Notes: a model not told the origin generated them from the letters alone. Numbered from the stretch's first letter, positions 1 to 8,036 are shown. The stretch: DNA of 10,009 bases from BS750m-G62 sp964577175 (GCA_964577175.1 CAZNYC010000142.1:1-10009); one strand, 5' to 3'. Numbers and translations: made by a program.

Positions 1-1710
1 GCGGACTTCGGCATGCTCGGCCTCCTGCGGGTGCTCTATCGCTACGGCGACTCGCGGCTTCTTTCCCGAGGCCTGCGCGAGTCGATCGAGCGCGTCGTGC
101 TCCGTCACAAGTACTGGATCGACGAGCCCGGCCGCGACGGCATGTGCTATTGCACCGAGAACCACCAGATTGCCCATCACACGGCCGAGTTACTGGCGGG
201 GCAGCGCTTCCCCGATCGCGTGTTCGCCGGCAACGGACGCGACGGCGACTGGCACCGCGCCCACGCCGAGATGATGATCCGCCGGTGGCTCCACTGGCGC
301 GCCCGCTTCGGCTTCAGCGAATGGAATTCCGGCTATTACCACGTCAACCTCGCCACGCTGGCGGACCTGGTCGACTTTGCCGAAGCCCCGGCGATCCGTC
401 GCCGCAGCCGGATGCTGATGGACCTGATCCTGTTTCACATGGCCGTCCATTCCCACGGGACCAACTTCGGATGCACCAAGGGCCGCAGCGGCGCGCCCGC
501 CTCGCTCAGCGATTACCACGTGCCGACCCGGCTGGTCCAGAACCTGCTGTTCGGCGAAGGCCCCACGACGTACCGCATCAGCCCGTTTGCCGTCACGCTG
601 GCGACGAGCGGTTACCGCCTGCCGCCCGTGATTCGCGACATTGCGCGGGAGGAGCCCGACGAACTGGTGGCCCGCGAGCGGCACAGTCTGAACGTGGAGG
701 AGGCGGCCGATTTCGGCGTGGACCCGACCCGGCCGGAGGACCTGTGGTTCTTCTGGGGCGCGCAGGTCTGGAACCATCGCTTGGTGATCGAGAACTCGCT
801 GGCCCAGTGCCCGCCGCACCACTTCCTCTACGGCCGAATCAAGCGCGCCCGCGACCGCTACCGCCGCTGCGAGGCCGAGGGCACGCCCTGCGATCCCGAC
901 CCCAATCACCAGGCCATGACCGAGGCCAACGTCTACACATTTCGAACCCGGGAGTTCATGCTCAGTTGTGCCCAGGACTATCGCAAAGGCAAACCCGGCT
1001 TCCAGCAGCACATCTGGCAGGCGACGCTGGACGGCAACGCGTGCGTCTTCGCGACATGCCCCGCCTCCGGCGCGAAGGACCACGGCCGTCCCGGCCACTG
1101 GACCGGCAACCGTTTCATGCCGCGGGCGGCGGCCCACCGGAACGTCCTCGTGTGTATCTGGCGATTGGACCCCCGGGAAACCGACGAGCCGATGACCCAT
1201 GCCTTCTTTCCCCGGTGGCGATTCGACGAGTGGCGGCAGGCGTCCGGCTGGCTGTTCGGACGAAAGGGCGACGGCTACGTCGCCCTCCGCAGCCTCGAGC
1301 CCGTGCGCTGGGCGGAGCCCCGCCGGGCGGACGTTCCCCTGATGCGGCCGTTGGACGCCGCCGACGATTGGCGTCCCGAGCCGTACGAGGTGGTGGCCGA
1401 AGGGGCCGAGAACGTCTGGCTCTGCGAACTCGGCAGCCCCGCCCTACACGGCTCGTTCGACGCCTTCGTCGAGGCCGTGGCCGGGGCCGACGTGAGGGGC
1501 GATGCCCGGCGTGTCGTCTACGACTCGCCCAGCCTGGGCCCCGTGACGTTCGGTTGGACGGGGCCGCTGGAGGTTGCCGGCAAAGCCGTGCCGCTGGACG
1601 ACTACCCGCGGTTTGCCAACCCGTACTGCAAGGCGGAGTTCAACACCACGCGATTCGAGATTCGCCACGATGGAATGCGCCACGTGTTGGACTTCGCCAC
1701 GGACCACTGA
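1..1710 (+). CDS. Uncharacterised lyase-like (alpha/alpha) toroid protein, 5' partial
   Basis: The frame is open from base 1 to a TGA at 1708-1710, so the true start probably lies outside the window; the first in-window ATG is at 13. At least 569 residues remain. The N-terminal half is helix-rich, with Trp, His and Tyr-rich conserved-looking blocks: NHQIAHHTAELLAG at about 160-200, a Trp/Tyr-rich block (FGFSEWNSGYYHVN) at about 310-350, and HSHGTNFGCTKGRS at 448-489. The C-terminal half is beta-rich and includes QDYRKGKPGFQQHIWQ near 970-1020 and a closing block with FGWTGPLEV and NPYC near 1548-1629. From memory this matches a widespread but uncharacterised family with the toroid plus beta-sandwich layout of heparinase- or alginate-lyase-like enzymes. 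The His, Tyr and Trp-rich blocks would suit polysaccharide binding or cleavage, but I cannot assign catalytic residues or a substrate. It converges with the secreted-protein gene 86 bases downstream. The gene is certain; the function is inference. Confidence 0.85.
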   Translation, partial: ADFGMLGLLRVLYRYGDSRLLSRGLRESIERVVLRHKYWIDEPGRDGMCYCTENHQIAHHTAELLAGQRFPDRVFAGNGRDGDWHRAHAEMMIRRWLHWRARFGFSEWNSGYYHVNLATLADLVDFAEAPAIRRRSRMLMDLILFHMAVHSHGTNFGCTKGRSGAPASLSDYHVPTRLVQNLLFGEGPTTYRISPFAVTLATSGYRLPPVIRDIAREEPDELVARERHSLNVEEAADFGVDPTRPEDLWFFWGAQVWNHRLVIENSLAQCPPHHFLYGRIKRARDRYRRCEAEGTPCDPDPNHQAMTEANVYTFRTREFMLSCAQDYRKGKPGFQQHIWQATLDGNACVFATCPASGAKDHGRPGHWTGNRFMPRAAAHRNVLVCIWRLDPRETDEPMTHAFFPRWRFDEWRQASGWLFGRKGDGYVALRSLEPVRWAEPRRADVPLMRPLDAADDWRPEPYEVVAEGAENVWLCELGSPALHGSFDAFVEAVAGADVRGDARRVVYDSPSLGPVTFGWTGPLEVAGKAVPLDDYPRFANPYCKAEFNTTRFEIRHDGMRHVLDFATDH

Positions 1711-1796
1711 ATAAACCGCGTGGGCGGCCAAGATTGGCGCCAGGAGGGTCAATGCCGCGGCAAACGGCTCGCCACGCACGAGTTAGCGCTGTAGTG

Positions 1797-4700
1797 CTAG
1801 AATCGCCATATGCCCCACTCGTGGGGCGCGAGGCGGGCCTCGCTCGGGATGTCGCTCACCATCTGGGCGGCGCGGTTGCTCCAGTAGAGGCGGGCCCGCG
1901 TTTCCCGCCCGTCGCCGACGAGGACGCCCACGTCGCCGAGGGTCGTCGTCCCCGCCTTGGGCCGAAGGCCGAGGACCTCGAGCGGCACGGCCACCTCGTA
2001 ATTGCCGCCCGCCTGGGCGAGGCGGACGCGGCCGCTCACGTCCGCGACGGCGTCGAACGTCACGCGGCCGATGGGCGAGTCGTAGACGACCTCTTCCCCC
2101 CGGCCGCCCACCTGCTGGAACCGGACCGCCAGCACCTTACCCGTCTTCGCGTCGCCGGCCCGCGTCACGAAGAGCCGGACGTCGCCTTCGGCGGCGGTCT
2201 CGTACGTGCCGTGATGCTTCCGGCGTTTCGGTTCCGGCGCGTCGGGGTCCGTGCGGACCATGAGGTCCAGGCCCCCGCCCGTGGCGAAGGCGTACCGCCA
2301 TCCCTCGGCCACGCTGTTGGCAAGCAGGGCGGGGTCGTCCGTCTGCCACGCGGCATAGAGCGTGTCGCCGTGGACGGCGACGGCGGCGCGGACACCTCGC
2401 CGCGGGTCGACCTCCACCCACTCGGCATCCCGCCAGTCGTCGAGCAGGCCGTCGACCGCGGGCGCGGCCGGGCGCAGGGGCACCGTCATCGTGCGTTCGA
2501 CCTTGCGGCCCTCGCCCGCCAGGACGCGTTCGGCCGGCAGGTCGGCCACGGCGTCGGCGGTCACCTCTACGGTCCACGGGCCGACGCGGCGGACCGAGTC
2601 CAGCCCGCGGACCTCGAAGATGTTCGAACTCGGGTGCCCCGCCGTCAGGTAGATGGAGCCGTCGGCCACCTGGTCCAGGGCGGGCCAGAAGTGCTCTTCG
2701 TGGAACGTCACGTCGTCGAGGACCATACCCGGCCGGGCCTGGGGGAAGTCGGCCCGCGGCGTGGTGCGGGCATCGCCCAGCAGGTCCGTCACATAGAGGC
2801 CGTCCGTCGTCAGGACGTAGACCGAGCCGTGGTAGGAGTTCAGGGCGAAGAGGGGGCCCGCCTCGCCTTCCGCCGGCTTGACCGGATACCCGATCGTCCG
2901 CTGGGCGTTGACGAGTTGGCCTTTGTACCGGGCGACGGGGTCGCCGCGCCCGGGCCCGCCCACGCCGTTGATCTTCCATCGGAGGCGGCCGTCGCGGTAC
3001 CCGCGGACGACGCGCGGATTGGTGTACCCGCCCATCGTATAGACGAAGAAGCCGTCGTCGGCCCGGAGGACGTCGGCCAGGTGCTCGGCGTGGTCGGCGA
3101 AGAAGCGCACCTTCTCCAGATCCCACACGGGTACTCCCTGGTCGGTGAACGTGGGCGGCGGCACGTAGGCGCCCGCGGTGGTCGTGATGGCGAGGTCCGG
3201 CCCGATGCTCGCCCCGCCGAAGTACCGCTTGACGGGCTCCTGGCCGAGGTTCGTGCCCTGGACCTCGTCGGCCTGCGGCACGCCGTCGAGGTTCAGGTCC
3301 GACCAGACGTAGAACCGTCCCTTAAAATGGCCGGGCACGCTTTCGACCTTGGCCGCGAGGGCCGGGTCTTTCTCGACGAACGCCTGGAAGTCCGGCGCCT
3401 TGCGGCCCCAGGTGACGGTGCCGCCCACGATCTGCACGGTGCCGTCGTCCCGCCACAGGTAGACGTGGGCGTCGCGGGCCTTGAAGTACGCCGGGCCGAC
3501 GAGCGGGTTGACCATGTACCGCCGGTCCTCGACGTACACGGTCGTGCCGGGCACGCGGCCGATGGTGTGCGGCTGGAGGGCGTAGACGGCTTCGGGTCGG
3601 CTCGTCGCGCGGTCCCAGTCCAGGCGGAACGCGATGCCCTGTAGGTTGCTCGGGTAGGTGAACCGGGTGGGGTCGCGCAGGTCCAGGTGCCCGCCCCCGC
3701 CGTACCGCGGCGGGCCGTACCAGGCCCGGACGAACTCGCCCGTGGCCGCGTTCCACTGGCTGATGCGCTTGGGGGCGTAATCGACCTCCGCCACCCACAG
3801 GTGCCCGCGGGAATCGATGGCCACGCCCCCCGGGCGGTGCATCCGCCGCTCGTCGTACGTGCCGAACTGCTTGCCGCCCGGCTCGCCGATGGTCCGGACG
3901 GGCTTGCCGTCGGGCGCGAAGACGCGGACCTGGTGGGCCTCGCCCCAGTCGGAGGCGTACACGTTTCCCTTCGGGCCGACGGTGAGTTTTCGCGGGTCCT
4001 GGAGGCGCGGGGGCAGGGTCTCGGCCTCGCCGAGGTGTGCCTTGGCCAGGTTCGGTGCGGCATACCGCCGGAGGCGCGTGCCGGCAACGAGATACAGTCC
4101 TCCGTCCGGCCCGAAGGCCATGCCGCGCGGGTCCTCGAGGGCGACGGTGCCGATTTCCTTGCCCCGCTTGCCGGCGCGCGTGTCGTAGAAGACGACCTCG
4201 CCGGCGGGCGGCCGGCTGAAGCACGCCACGCCGTCGCGGACGACGAGGCCGAACTTCGCGCCCTCTTCCCTCGCGCCCTTCTTCGGGATGGCGCACTCCA
4301 TCTGCATGAGCCGGACGTACGGCCGGGCGGCCCCGGCGTCGCGGGCCATGCCGTACAGTTCCAGTTTCCCGCGGTTGTTCACCAGGCCGTAGGCGTAAAA
4401 GGCCGGGTTCGGGTCCGTGCCGACGTCGCGGGCCATGGCGATGGGGCCACGCCAGCCGGCGAACTTGCTGCCGTAGAGTTTCTCGCCCTCCTCGGTAACC
4501 CACATGACACAGTGGCCGGCCTCGGCCACGGTGGCGGAGAGGAGGACCTGCGGCCGGTCACCGTGCGGCGACCCGTCCGGAAGAAACAGCGCCTCGATGG
4601 GCGGGGAATGGTCCGCCAGCCACGCCCCGGACCCGTCCGCCGTATGCCACGGCGGCGTGCCGGGACTCTGCACCGACAGCCGGTACACGAGGTCCACGTC

Positions 4701-5078
4701 GTCGTGGACGAGCCCGCGCACGCGGTACGTGCCCGGCGCGACGCGCCGCCGGCGGACGTCGTAATGGCTTTCCTTGTCCTGCTTCTCGCCCACGTCGTAG
4801 CCGTCCCAGTAGACGGTGTGCTCGCCGGCCTCGAAGTACGTGTCGTTCAGGAGGTTGCGGACGCGGTCGCCTTCCGCATCCTCGATGACGAGCGTGACGT
4901 ATCCCGGCCGGTCAAGCGTGAACGTAACGGGCATCCGCGCACCGCGCTTGCCGGCGGCGTCGCTTTCTGCCGGCGCGCCGGCTTCGGGAGGTGAGGAAGC
5001 GGCGGCGCCGGCGGTCCACGTCGGTGCGGCCGCGAGAACGAGAGCGATGGTCAGGACGGTTGCAGTGCGGTGCGGCAT
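1797..5078 (-). CDS. Secreted FlgD-like / NHL beta-propeller / CBM9-like protein
   Basis: This gene encodes 1093 residues, probably exported to the periplasm or cell surface. Residues 1 to about 27 form a signal peptide: MPHR, then a hydrophobic Ala/Leu/Val stretch and an Ala-rich cleavage region. Residues 49 to about 135 resemble the FlgD-type Ig domain (FTLDRPGYVTLVIEDAEG, then YWDGYD and GTYRVRGL). Residues about 310-435 carry NHL-type propeller repeats, such as DPRGMAFGPDGGLYLV, GPKGNVYASDW and GGVAIDSRGHLWVAEV. Residues 594-605 are a 12-residue EF-hand-like loop (DLNLDGVPQADE). Residues about 870-1093 resemble CBM9/DOMON-type carbohydrate-binding domains, starting with VDGLLDDW. No catalytic motif was recognised, so a binding or scaffolding role in polysaccharide use is plausible but inferred. 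The ATG at 5076-5078 is preceded by AAGGA six bases upstream and fits the signal peptide. The stop is TAG at 1797-1799. Co-transcription with the genes upstream is possible, since no promoter is obvious in the short gap. Confidence 0.92.
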   Translation of the reverse strand: MPHRTATVLTIALVLAAAPTWTAGAAASSPPEAGAPAESDAAGKRGARMPVTFTLDRPGYVTLVIEDAEGDRVRNLLNDTYFEAGEHTVYWDGYDVGEKQDKESHYDVRRRRVAPGTYRVRGLVHDDVDLVYRLSVQSPGTPPWHTADGSGAWLADHSPPIEALFLPDGSPHGDRPQVLLSATVAEAGHCVMWVTEEGEKLYGSKFAGWRGPIAMARDVGTDPNPAFYAYGLVNNRGKLELYGMARDAGAARPYVRLMQMECAIPKKGAREEGAKFGLVVRDGVACFSRPPAGEVVFYDTRAGKRGKEIGTVALEDPRGMAFGPDGGLYLVAGTRLRRYAAPNLAKAHLGEAETLPPRLQDPRKLTVGPKGNVYASDWGEAHQVRVFAPDGKPVRTIGEPGGKQFGTYDERRMHRPGGVAIDSRGHLWVAEVDYAPKRISQWNAATGEFVRAWYGPPRYGGGGHLDLRDPTRFTYPSNLQGIAFRLDWDRATSRPEAVYALQPHTIGRVPGTTVYVEDRRYMVNPLVGPAYFKARDAHVYLWRDDGTVQIVGGTVTWGRKAPDFQAFVEKDPALAAKVESVPGHFKGRFYVWSDLNLDGVPQADEVQGTNLGQEPVKRYFGGASIGPDLAITTTAGAYVPPPTFTDQGVPVWDLEKVRFFADHAEHLADVLRADDGFFVYTMGGYTNPRVVRGYRDGRLRWKINGVGGPGRGDPVARYKGQLVNAQRTIGYPVKPAEGEAGPLFALNSYHGSVYVLTTDGLYVTDLLGDARTTPRADFPQARPGMVLDDVTFHEEHFWPALDQVADGSIYLTAGHPSSNIFEVRGLDSVRRVGPWTVEVTADAVADLPAERVLAGEGRKVERTMTVPLRPAAPAVDGLLDDWRDAEWVEVDPRRGVRAAVAVHGDTLYAAWQTDDPALLANSVAEGWRYAFATGGGLDLMVRTDPDAPEPKRRKHHGTYETAAEGDVRLFVTRAGDAKTGKVLAVRFQQVGGRGEEVVYDSPIGRVTFDAVADVSGRVRLAQAGGNYEVAVPLEVLGLRPKAGTTTLGDVGVLVGDGRETRARLYWSNRAAQMVSDIPSEARLAPHEWGIWRF

Positions 5079-5084
5079 GACGTG

Positions 5085-5089
5085 TCCTT
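5085..5089 (-). promoter_or_regulatory. Ribosome binding site of the secreted-protein gene
   Basis: On the minus strand AAGGA lies six bases before the ATG at 5078. It fixes the start so that the protein begins with a clean signal peptide. Confidence 0.7.
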
Positions 5090-5118
5090 CCGGTCGGTCG
5101 TGTGGTGGTGGCAGAGGG

Positions 5119-5199
5119 CCGGCGGCCGTGAATGGCGTTGAGCAGCGAGTCCGTCAGGGCGTCGTCGTCGACGGTAAAGGCGAAGTCGCGCATCATGCG
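5119..5199 (-). pseudogene. UPF0158 remnant beyond the in-frame stop
   Basis: Directly after the TGA at 5200-5202 the same frame continues with RMMRDFAF, then an acidic stretch, then DSLLNAIHGRR. This resembles the part of UPF0158 proteins that normally follows the DIxE motif and leads to a GRGAFRRFKD-like segment. The similarity stops at about 5120 and the family's C-terminal segment is not found in any frame after it. The ATGATG at 5191-5196 could in principle restart translation, but its only upstream ribosome-binding signal is a weak GAG, and the frame would run on as low-complexity sequence into the signal-peptide region of the next gene. I read this as the decayed tail of the upstream gene. 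Family resemblance is from memory. Confidence 0.6.
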
Positions 5200-5454
5200 T
5201 CACTCGTCGATGTCGAAGCGGTCGGGCAGTTCCACGAACCTCCCCGCGGCAATCGCCTCGACGGCCTTGGTCCGTTCGGTGCTTTTCCGCTGCCATTCGG
5301 GGACATCCGCGAGGTCGGCGTCGTCCTCGGCGGCCCGGAAGGCCTCGTCCGAGAGGGAGACGACCTCGCCCGTGGCGCGGTCGAGCAGGGCGCGCATTTC
5401 GTCAAACTGCATCTCCATGCCGTCAAGGATGGCGGACAACTTGACCCGCATCAT
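5200..5454 (-). CDS. UPF0158 family protein, truncated by in-frame TGA
   Basis: The 84-residue product starts MMRVKLSAILDGMEMQ and contains TGEVVSLSDE, PEWQRK and a terminal LPDRFDIDE. This order matches the UPF0158 family, small acidic proteins of unknown function that are usually about 140-170 residues. Here the frame ends with TGA exactly where family members carry an aromatic residue after the DIxE motif (Trp or Tyr, from memory), and recognisable family sequence continues in the same frame for about 27 codons. The start ATG (5452-5454) overlaps the TGA of the upstream SEC-C gene in an ATGA arrangement, so translation is probably coupled; no strong ribosome binding site is visible. It is either a pseudogene or a shortened but still expressed protein. 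A single-base sequencing error (TGG read as TGA) would explain the stop, but not the missing C-terminus. Confidence 0.72.
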   Translation of the reverse strand: MMRVKLSAILDGMEMQFDEMRALLDRATGEVVSLSDEAFRAAEDDADLADVPEWQRKSTERTKAVEAIAAGRFVELPDRFDIDE

Positions 5455-7895
5455 GTCCGCCGCCCGCAGCACTTCTTGAACTTCTTCCCGCTGCCGCAGG
5501 GGCACGGCTCGTTGCGGCCGGTCTTGAAGCCGGCGGCGTTGCCGCCGGGGCGTGCGGCCGACCGCCGGGCGGGCGGGCGGGGCGCCGGCTCCGCCGAGCG
5601 GTCGGAGGGAAGCCCCAGCGCCCGAAGCATCGCCTGGCGCGGAACGTAGACGGCCTCCGGCCCCATCGGGTCCGACATCGTGCGGATGAGCATTGTCACC
5701 TGCTGTCGGCCGGCGGGGGTCTCGCACGTCTGCCGCGGTGTCTTGCCGCCGAGGATCGGCAGGGGCTCGTCCAGCCAGTTCATGTAGTACTGGTTCATCA
5801 TCTCCTGGAGAGACGCGGCCAGTTCGGGGGTTATCTCGACGGGTTCGGGTTCCGAGATCCGATCGTCCGGCGGGCGGTCCTCCACCGGCTCATTCCACTG
5901 CCGCGTGGTGACGTCGCGGAACACGACGCCGGGCAGTGTCTCCAGCCAGCCGCGGGCCGTCTCGAGGCGCTCGGCCGAGTTGACCGTCAGCACGAGTTCG
6001 TCGCCGATGCACTCGATGCGGCCGAGCGTCACGGGGCCCCCGAGTTTTCGGGCCTCGGGGCCCGCGGCGCGAGTCCAGACGAACTCATCGTTGGCGTCAT
6101 CGTACGTCACGTCCGGGCGATTGTGCAAGGCCTGGTGTGCGGCCGCCGGGTCGGTCGCGTGAAACGAGGCGGTGTGCCAGAGAAGGCTGTGCCCGTCGGT
6201 ATTGGAGAGGCGGGTCGGCGCGCGGTTGTCGTACCACTCGTCTTCCCAGGCCCAGAGCCGGCCCAGCAGGTGGGCATCGCGGCGAAGGGCGTCGGGCGTG
6301 AATTCCAGCCCGAGGTCCTGGAGGAACTCGACCGCCTCGAGGCCCATCACCGGGGCGAGCGGCGGCCCGGCCGCCTCATAGAAATGGAACCGGCCCGCCG
6401 GGAACGGCCGGGCGGCGACGAAGACGTCCTTCCGGACGTTCTCGGACATCAACTGGTCGTGGACCGTGACCGTTTCCCCGAGAAGCACATCCTCCATCGT
6501 GACGGTGCCGGCGGGGGGATCGCATTCGGCCACGCGGTACAGAGACGGGTGGGCCTCCATCCGCGCCCGCAGCAGCCGCGCCTCGGCCTCGGGCAGCGCC
6601 TCGGCCAACATCTCTTCGGCGCGGGTGCGGCTCTTGCGTGTGGGTCGGTAGTCCAGAACCCCCCAGGCGGCGTAGGCCATGGCCACGCCCTGCGGCGAAT
6701 GCTTGAGGAAGAAGTCGTCGAGTCTGTCCTCCCCGAAGTACCGTTTGACGGCCCGCGGGCCGCGGAGCCGGCTGTCGGATTCGAGCAAGGCGGCAAAGCG
6801 GCGGGCGAGGCGCCGGTCCGCTTTCTTCCAGCCCGCCAGGTCCTCGGGCGGGGGAACGGCGAGGTCGTCAGCCGGCTCGGGCGCCTCGTCCGGCAAGAGG
6901 AAACCGCCCTCGCCCTCTTCACGGAAATGGTCCGCAATCGCCTGGAGGAGGGGAATGGCCGGCCGGTACAGGCACGTCACGCCCGCCTGCCGGAGCACCG
7001 GGGCGACCGCGTCGCGGAGTCTGCGGCTGGAGAAGCGGATGATGCGCGGCAGGCCCTTCCCGCCGTCGAGGCTTTTGCCGTGGAAGACGTCCATCAATGC
7101 GGCGGCAGCCTCGTGCACGTCGTCCGCGAAGACGGGGGTGGCCGCGAGGCAGCGTTCGCGCTCTTCATCCGCCACGAGCAGCATGTGAAGCGAACGGTCG
7201 TCGTCCTGGATCGTGCCGGGAAAGGTCGGAAGCCCCACCGCCCACGTCGCATTGATGCGAGGCAGGCCGGACACGTCGGAGGGGTCGATCGCGACCGGGG
7301 CCGTCGGCCCGGCCTCCGTCACCTGAAGCCGCTCCCGATGCACGGAGACCTGAGGGGCCGCCGCATCCCCCGTCAGGACCAGGGTGCAGACGGCCGCCCC
7401 TTCCTCGAACGGCGTGGGCTCGAGCCACTGCTGCCGGTCGGCCTCGACCGTGCCGCGCAGCGCCGTCAGCAGGAGCGAGAGTTCGGACTCGTCGGGGAGT
7501 CGCGGTCGGCGTCCCGGGCGTTTGGCGATGAAGCAGGGGACCTCATCGGTGTAGCGGGGATGGACGCCGACCTCGCGGAAAAGGGCCTGGGCATCCGGCC
7601 CCAATTCGCCGAAGGGGATCATGCTGAAGCCCAGCATGTCCGTCTCTGAGGCCAAATCGTCCCCCGGACCCTCCGGGGCCAGCATCGAGGCCAGGTGTGC
7701 CGCTGCGTCGTCGCCCCTGAAAAAGGAGAGACCGAACGCGGTCTTTCCTTCCCCCATGACCGTTCCCAGCATCGACTCGCCCCGGCCGGGTATCCTCACG
7801 ACAAAGCAGTCCTCGTTGCTGAAGCGCTGCCAGAGGTTGCGGCTTTGGAAGTCGCTCGTTGCCTCGAGGAGGTTGCGTATCAGGTCTGGGCGCAT
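5451..7895 (-). CDS. Large SEC-C motif (zinc-binding) protein of unknown function
   Basis: The product is 814 residues and probably cytoplasmic, with no signal peptide or membrane segment. The C-terminus carries a complete SEC-C motif, CPCGSGKKFKKCC, with Cys798, Cys800, Cys809 and Cys810. This is the zinc-binding module also found at the end of SecA and in many unrelated proteins. Residues about 446-540 (from MEAHPSLYRV through a VLLGETVTVHD block) resemble a beta-rich segment common in SEC-C proteins. Residues 707 to about 742 (WLDEPLPILGGKTPRQ, then TPAGRQQV) resemble the short ALGGxTP segment of MbcA/ParS-type antitoxins and related proteins, only as a motif. The N-terminal 350 residues are not recognised. 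I chose the ATG at 7893-7895 because GAGG sits nine bases upstream. An upstream TTG at 8027 would add 44 residues but has no ribosome binding site and would place the candidate promoter inside the gene. It overlaps the UPF0158 gene by four bases. Function is unknown. Confidence 0.88.
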   Translation of the reverse strand: MRPDLIRNLLEATSDFQSRNLWQRFSNEDCFVVRIPGRGESMLGTVMGEGKTAFGLSFFRGDDAAAHLASMLAPEGPGDDLASETDMLGFSMIPFGELGPDAQALFREVGVHPRYTDEVPCFIAKRPGRRPRLPDESELSLLLTALRGTVEADRQQWLEPTPFEEGAAVCTLVLTGDAAAPQVSVHRERLQVTEAGPTAPVAIDPSDVSGLPRINATWAVGLPTFPGTIQDDDRSLHMLLVADEERERCLAATPVFADDVHEAAAALMDVFHGKSLDGGKGLPRIIRFSSRRLRDAVAPVLRQAGVTCLYRPAIPLLQAIADHFREEGEGGFLLPDEAPEPADDLAVPPPEDLAGWKKADRRLARRFAALLESDSRLRGPRAVKRYFGEDRLDDFFLKHSPQGVAMAYAAWGVLDYRPTRKSRTRAEEMLAEALPEAEARLLRARMEAHPSLYRVAECDPPAGTVTMEDVLLGETVTVHDQLMSENVRKDVFVAARPFPAGRFHFYEAAGPPLAPVMGLEAVEFLQDLGLEFTPDALRRDAHLLGRLWAWEDEWYDNRAPTRLSNTDGHSLLWHTASFHATDPAAAHQALHNRPDVTYDDANDEFVWTRAAGPEARKLGGPVTLGRIECIGDELVLTVNSAERLETARGWLETLPGVVFRDVTTRQWNEPVEDRPPDDRISEPEPVEITPELAASLQEMMNQYYMNWLDEPLPILGGKTPRQTCETPAGRQQVTMLIRTMSDPMGPEAVYVPRQAMLRALGLPSDRSAEPAPRPPARRSAARPGGNAAGFKTGRNEPCPCGSGKKFKKCCGRRT

Positions 7896-7904
7896 CGTGA
7901 CTTG

Positions 7905-7908
7905 CCTC
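7905..7908 (-). promoter_or_regulatory. Ribosome binding site deciding the SEC-C gene start
   Basis: GAGG on the minus strand, nine bases before the ATG at 7895. It favours this start over the in-frame TTG at 8027, which has no comparable site. Confidence 0.55.
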
Positions 7909-7963
7909 GCCGGTGGGGGGCTTGCGGTCTTCTGTGGTGATTCCCTTACGTGACACCGTCGGC

Positions 7964-7992
7964 AGAATACCCGCTGTGGACCGACCGTGCAA
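7964..7992 (-). promoter_or_regulatory. Candidate sigma-70-type promoter for the SEC-C/UPF0158 pair
   Basis: In the 141-base gap between the reductase and SEC-C genes, the minus strand shows TTGCAC (7987-7992), a 17-base spacer, then TATTCT (7964-7969). This gives 3 of 6 and 4 of 6 matches to the usual hexamers with ideal spacing, in a gap less GC-rich than its surroundings. Transcription would start near 7957 and give a leader of about 60 bases. The match is modest and could be chance. Confidence 0.3.
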
Positions 7993-8036
7993 GCAGAGAG
8001 GCCGTTCGCCGCCGTCGCATCTTCCAACAGAATACT

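Noticed and set aside
1784..1799. Hairpin in the convergent gap, considered as a bidirectional terminator
   Set aside because: The stem is only 6 bp with one mismatch-type G-T pair, it overlaps the stop codon of the minus-strand gene, and no T-tract follows on either strand.
144..3644. A very long plus-strand open frame (over 1100 codons) crossing two genes
   Set aside because: The translation is low-complexity Arg/Pro/Ala/Gly, has no recognisable domain, overlaps well-supported genes on both strands and crosses their convergent ends. Long empty frames are expected at this GC content.
3687..4994. A 435-codon plus-strand frame antisense to the secreted-protein gene
   Set aside because: It mirrors the codon pattern of the real gene and shows no domain or ribosome binding site.
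4912..5196. Restart of translation at ATGATG after the UPF0158 stop, giving a 94-residue product
   Set aside because: Only the first 26 or so residues resemble UPF0158; the rest is Arg-rich out-of-frame sequence overlapping the next gene. The only upstream ribosome-binding signal is weak.
5200..5202. The in-frame TGA as a recoded selenocysteine or tryptophan codon
   Set aside because: TGA ends other genes in the window normally (for example at 1708-1710), no SECIS-like hairpin was recognised after it, and the family has an aromatic residue rather than Cys at this position.
6123..7649. A 508-codon plus-strand frame antisense to the SEC-C gene
   Set aside because: It is composition-driven with no family motif, while the opposite strand carries the SEC-C protein with a complete Cys motif.
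7896..8027. A longer N-terminus of the SEC-C protein starting at TTG 8027
   Set aside because: There is no ribosome binding site upstream, the extension is low complexity, and the ATG at 7895 has GAGG at suitable spacing.
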